Shown here in pieces: positions 62,363-64,000 of a stretch of 64,000 bases of DNA (positions within the stretch are counted from its first letter, which is position 1; each line of letters begins with the position of its first letter). A program made the translations under genes and the position numbers. The notes beneath the pieces were generated by a model. It was not told where the DNA came from, searched no databases, and saw nothing but the letters and a program-made list of their open reading frames with translations. The stretch lies in NCBI GenBank assembly GCA_039925965.1, contig JBDSXW010000006.1:1-64000 (forward strand), read 5' to 3'. The DNA comes from JAZKFT01 sp039925965. Its GTDB lineage: Bacteria > Bacteroidota > Bacteroidia > Chitinophagales > Chitinophagaceae.

Positions 62363-62413
62363 ACCTGCAAAGGTGTGCTGGGAAACCCGAAACTTGCGCA
62401 GTTGGGAAAGTAT

Positions 62414-62965
62414 TCAGACATTGTCCGACGCAGATCTGATGGTCGCGAGTAGCGCTGTTACAACCGCAATGACTTCATCCCGGGTTTTCTCATCCCTGAT
62501 CTTACCATCGCCACCTATTTTAGTTTTGATAAAAGATACCAGCAATTCCAGCTGGTCAATATTTTCCGCTTCAATCACCCGCAAGGTGTCGAGCATTGCC
62601 TGGTGGCCAAAGCGACCGTCGGTGGATGCGGTAATCAGCACCGTTGGTTTATGAGAAAATTCACCGGAGCCCACGGTCCAGTCAATGGCATTTTTTAAAG
62701 AGCCGGGAACGCCATGGGCATATTCAGGCGTGCAAATAATGACGCCATCAGCCCCTGCTATTTTTTCCCTAAATAGCTTTACCACAGCGGGGTCGTTGCC
62801 ATTCAGTTGGTCGGGATCAAATGCAGGAATGCTGGCAAGACCATCGAAAATTTCCAGGTCTATATCAGTAGCAAAGAAATCGCCGATTGCCTGAAGCAGC
62901 AATTGATTCGATGACTGCTGCCGGGTGCTGCCGGAGATACCAAATATTTTTTTCCTGGGGTTCAT
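62414..62965 (-). CDS. NAD(P)H-dependent FMN reductase
   Basis: A 183-residue flavodoxin-fold reductase. The phosphate-binding loop FGISGSTRQQSSNQLLL (about 8-24), ICTPEYAHGVPGSLKNAIDW, and ASTDGRFGH are characteristic of PF03358. It reduces FMN using NAD(P)H and may donate electrons to other flavoenzymes or quinones. ATG 62965 starts 20 nt after the SMI1 gene stops, so the frame from 63013 is unlikely. It probably forms a small operon with the SMI1/KNR4 gene upstream. Confidence 0.9.
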   Translation of the reverse strand: MNPRKKIFGISGSTRQQSSNQLLLQAIGDFFATDIDLEIFDGLASIPAFDPDQLNGNDPAVVKLFREKIAGADGVIICTPEYAHGVPGSLKNAIDWTVGSGEFSHKPTVLITASTDGRFGHQAMLDTLRVIEAENIDQLELLVSFIKTKIGGDGKIRDEKTRDEVIAVVTALLATIRSASDNV

Positions 62966-62984
62966 AAATTTTAATTGCGGAAAG

Positions 62985-63455
62985 CTATTCCGTGTTTTCC
63001 TCCTCCTCATCAATTAATTTGCTGGTAAGTGCCGCAAGATTTGGGGCATACCAAATTCTGCTATCGGTTTCATGATCCCATTTAAAAATGTCTGACCGTT
63101 CAATTTTTCCCTGAAGGACTATATAACCAAAAAGATCCCCATTTCCGGAGTCGGCAATAAATAACAACTGGTCAAAAGACATATACAAGTCTGTGAAATC
63201 CGGGAAGGTTCTGTATTCTTTATTAATCCGGATGACTGTATCAACGCACCAAACCATTTCGTCAGTAACATCGTTATCGTACAAACTACTAATGCCGTCG
63301 GCATATTCGTAAAATGACTGAAGTTCATCCGGAATTGCTTCCAGTAGAAATTCAGCCTTGAGCGCTGTAATCTTTTCCTGGCTGGCTGCCGGGTTAAATT
63401 GAAGGCCTGCACCTGGTGTTTTAATATGATCGGTGAGATGATTTTTCCAGTTCAT
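62985..63455 (-). CDS. SMI1/KNR4 (SUKH-type) protein
   Basis: A 156-residue protein. The pattern PDELQSFYEYADGISSLYDN is the SMI1/KNR4 signature (hydrophobic-Pro-x-[DE]-Leu ... Gly), followed by LLFIADSGNGDLFGYIV. Many SUKH proteins are immunity proteins against polymorphic toxins, but stand-alone members exist. No toxin or Rhs gene is visible next to it in this window, so an immunity role is unproven. It is transcribed toward the FMN reductase gene. Confidence 0.85.
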   Translation of the reverse strand: MNWKNHLTDHIKTPGAGLQFNPAASQEKITALKAEFLLEAIPDELQSFYEYADGISSLYDNDVTDEMVWCVDTVIRINKEYRTFPDFTDLYMSFDQLLFIADSGNGDLFGYIVLQGKIERSDIFKWDHETDSRIWYAPNLAALTSKLIDEEEENTE

Positions 63456-63516
63456 TTTTCAGTCGTTAGAAATTGATGATCAAGGCTAGTGAAGAACCTG
63501 ATTGAGAGCAACATAC

Positions 63517-64000
63517 TTAAAACTTATTCTTCCACATCATACTCTCCACAAGCTTGTTGTACTGCCCGCTGTATTTGGCGTCTTTTTTTTCATTGTATTT
63601 AACCTCGATCTCGCCATCTACCGGAAAATAGATTAGCTGGCCGATCGGCATGCCTTTATAAATTTTAACCGGCTGCTTCACCGAAATTTCGAGCGTCCAG
63701 TTGCCACAAAAGCCGACATCGCCCTTGCCTGCCGTGGCGTGGATATCAATGCCGAGGCGGCCCGTCGAAGATTTTCCTTCCAGAAAAGGCACATGTGCAT
63801 GTGTCTCCGTGTACTCCTGCGTAACGCCGAGGTAAAACACATGCGGGTACAGCACAAAGCCTTCGTCCGGTATCTCGAAAGACTCAATCTGGTTGTGCTT
63901 TTTCGCGTCGATGATATGGTCTTTATAGGTGGCCAGCGTAGCGCCGAGGTGCACATCGTAACTGTTGCTGCCAAGGCAGGCACGGTCGTAAGGCAATATT
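63517..64000 (-). CDS. dcd: dCTP deaminase (Dcd), partial at right edge
   Basis: The last 161 or so codons are inside the window; the N-terminus lies beyond 64000. The reading frame stays open to the edge, with a TTG near 63996 that is not the true start. The sequence PYDRACLGSNSYDVHLG, VPFLEGKSSTGRLGIDIHATAGKGDVGFCGNWTLEI, and GQYNKLVES at the end are those of dCTP deaminase, which makes dUTP for dTTP synthesis. The catalytic Glu and Arg/Ser residues are in the EGKSSTGR segment and NWTLEI. It is 61 nt before the SMI1 gene on the same strand. Confidence 0.9.
   Translation of the reverse strand, partial: ILPYDRACLGSNSYDVHLGATLATYKDHIIDAKKHNQIESFEIPDEGFVLYPHVFYLGVTQEYTETHAHVPFLEGKSSTGRLGIDIHATAGKGDVGFCGNWTLEISVKQPVKIYKGMPIGQLIYFPVDGEIEVKYNEKKDAKYSGQYNKLVESMMWKNKF

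Noticed and set aside
62985..63455. Immunity gene of a polymorphic toxin system
   Set aside because: The SMI1/KNR4 fold fits, but no toxin, Rhs or T6SS gene is nearby in the window.

Overview
This 64-kb window is ordinary chromosomal DNA of a member of the Bacteroidota, most likely the Chitinophagaceae or a close relative. The evidence is: repeated TAnnTTTG -7 promoter boxes, which are the Bacteroidota type, in place of sigma-70 TATAAT boxes; few Shine-Dalgarno sequences; two large secreted proteins ending in type IX secretion (T9SS) type A sorting domains; PorT-like and TonB-dependent outer-membrane barrels with carboxypeptidase-regulatory N-terminal domains; an ECF-type sigma factor overlapping a membrane-spanning anti-sigma factor; a long-form NusB; and the gene order nusB - DUF1573 - yajC - coaE. 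I found no plasmid, prophage, CRISPR array, complete insertion sequence or rRNA operon.

Layout. 1-285 is a degenerate 21-bp tandem repeat running off the left edge. 290-9392 is a small surface-glycan neighbourhood: two family 2 glycosyltransferases, a family 9-like glycosyltransferase, a TylF-type methyltransferase and a large YfhO-type membrane protein, interleaved with two paralogous secreted DNRLRE proteins. A tRNA-His gene with its own promoter and terminator follows at 9592. 9.7-17.1 kb holds a DUF445 protein, a PorT-like barrel, a TonB-dependent-receptor-like barrel, lepA and a zinc-ribbon membrane protein. 17.2-30.7 kb holds a DUF2911 protein, the anti-sigma/sigma pair, an APC permease, a heptose-phosphate kinase, a T9SS substrate, serA, a CPBP protease and tex. 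31.1-34.7 kb is an S8 protease with a T9SS tail. 34.9-37.7 kb is nusB - DUF1573 - yajC - coaE. 37.7-51.1 kb mixes housekeeping genes (ddl, PASTA protein, tsaD, trmH) with a serine hydrolase, a broken M28 peptidase, lipoproteins, an ABC permease and an M13 peptidase. 51.4-64 kb holds a large secreted alpha/beta hydrolase, a thioesterase, a truncated globin, a small antitoxin-like gene, glmM, a cysteine desulfurase, DUF1203, an Ada-like repair protein, an FMN reductase, a SMI1/KNR4 protein and dcd, cut by the right edge.

How it works together. The first 9 kb probably builds and decorates a cell-surface glycan, and the T9SS substrates and barrels are envelope proteins; the T9SS machinery itself is not in the window. 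The rest is a housekeeping core with individually promoted genes rather than long operons.

The most interesting signals lie between genes. (1) A TAnnTTTG box sits only 4-7 nt before the start codon of at least six genes, which predicts leaderless mRNAs. (2) Many spacers carry their own short degenerate repeat, often starting within a few bases of a stop codon and sometimes present as an inverted pair; one such repeat appears to supply the first ~33 codons of tsaD. (3) A promoter is nested inside an upstream gene's terminator at 1148-1184.
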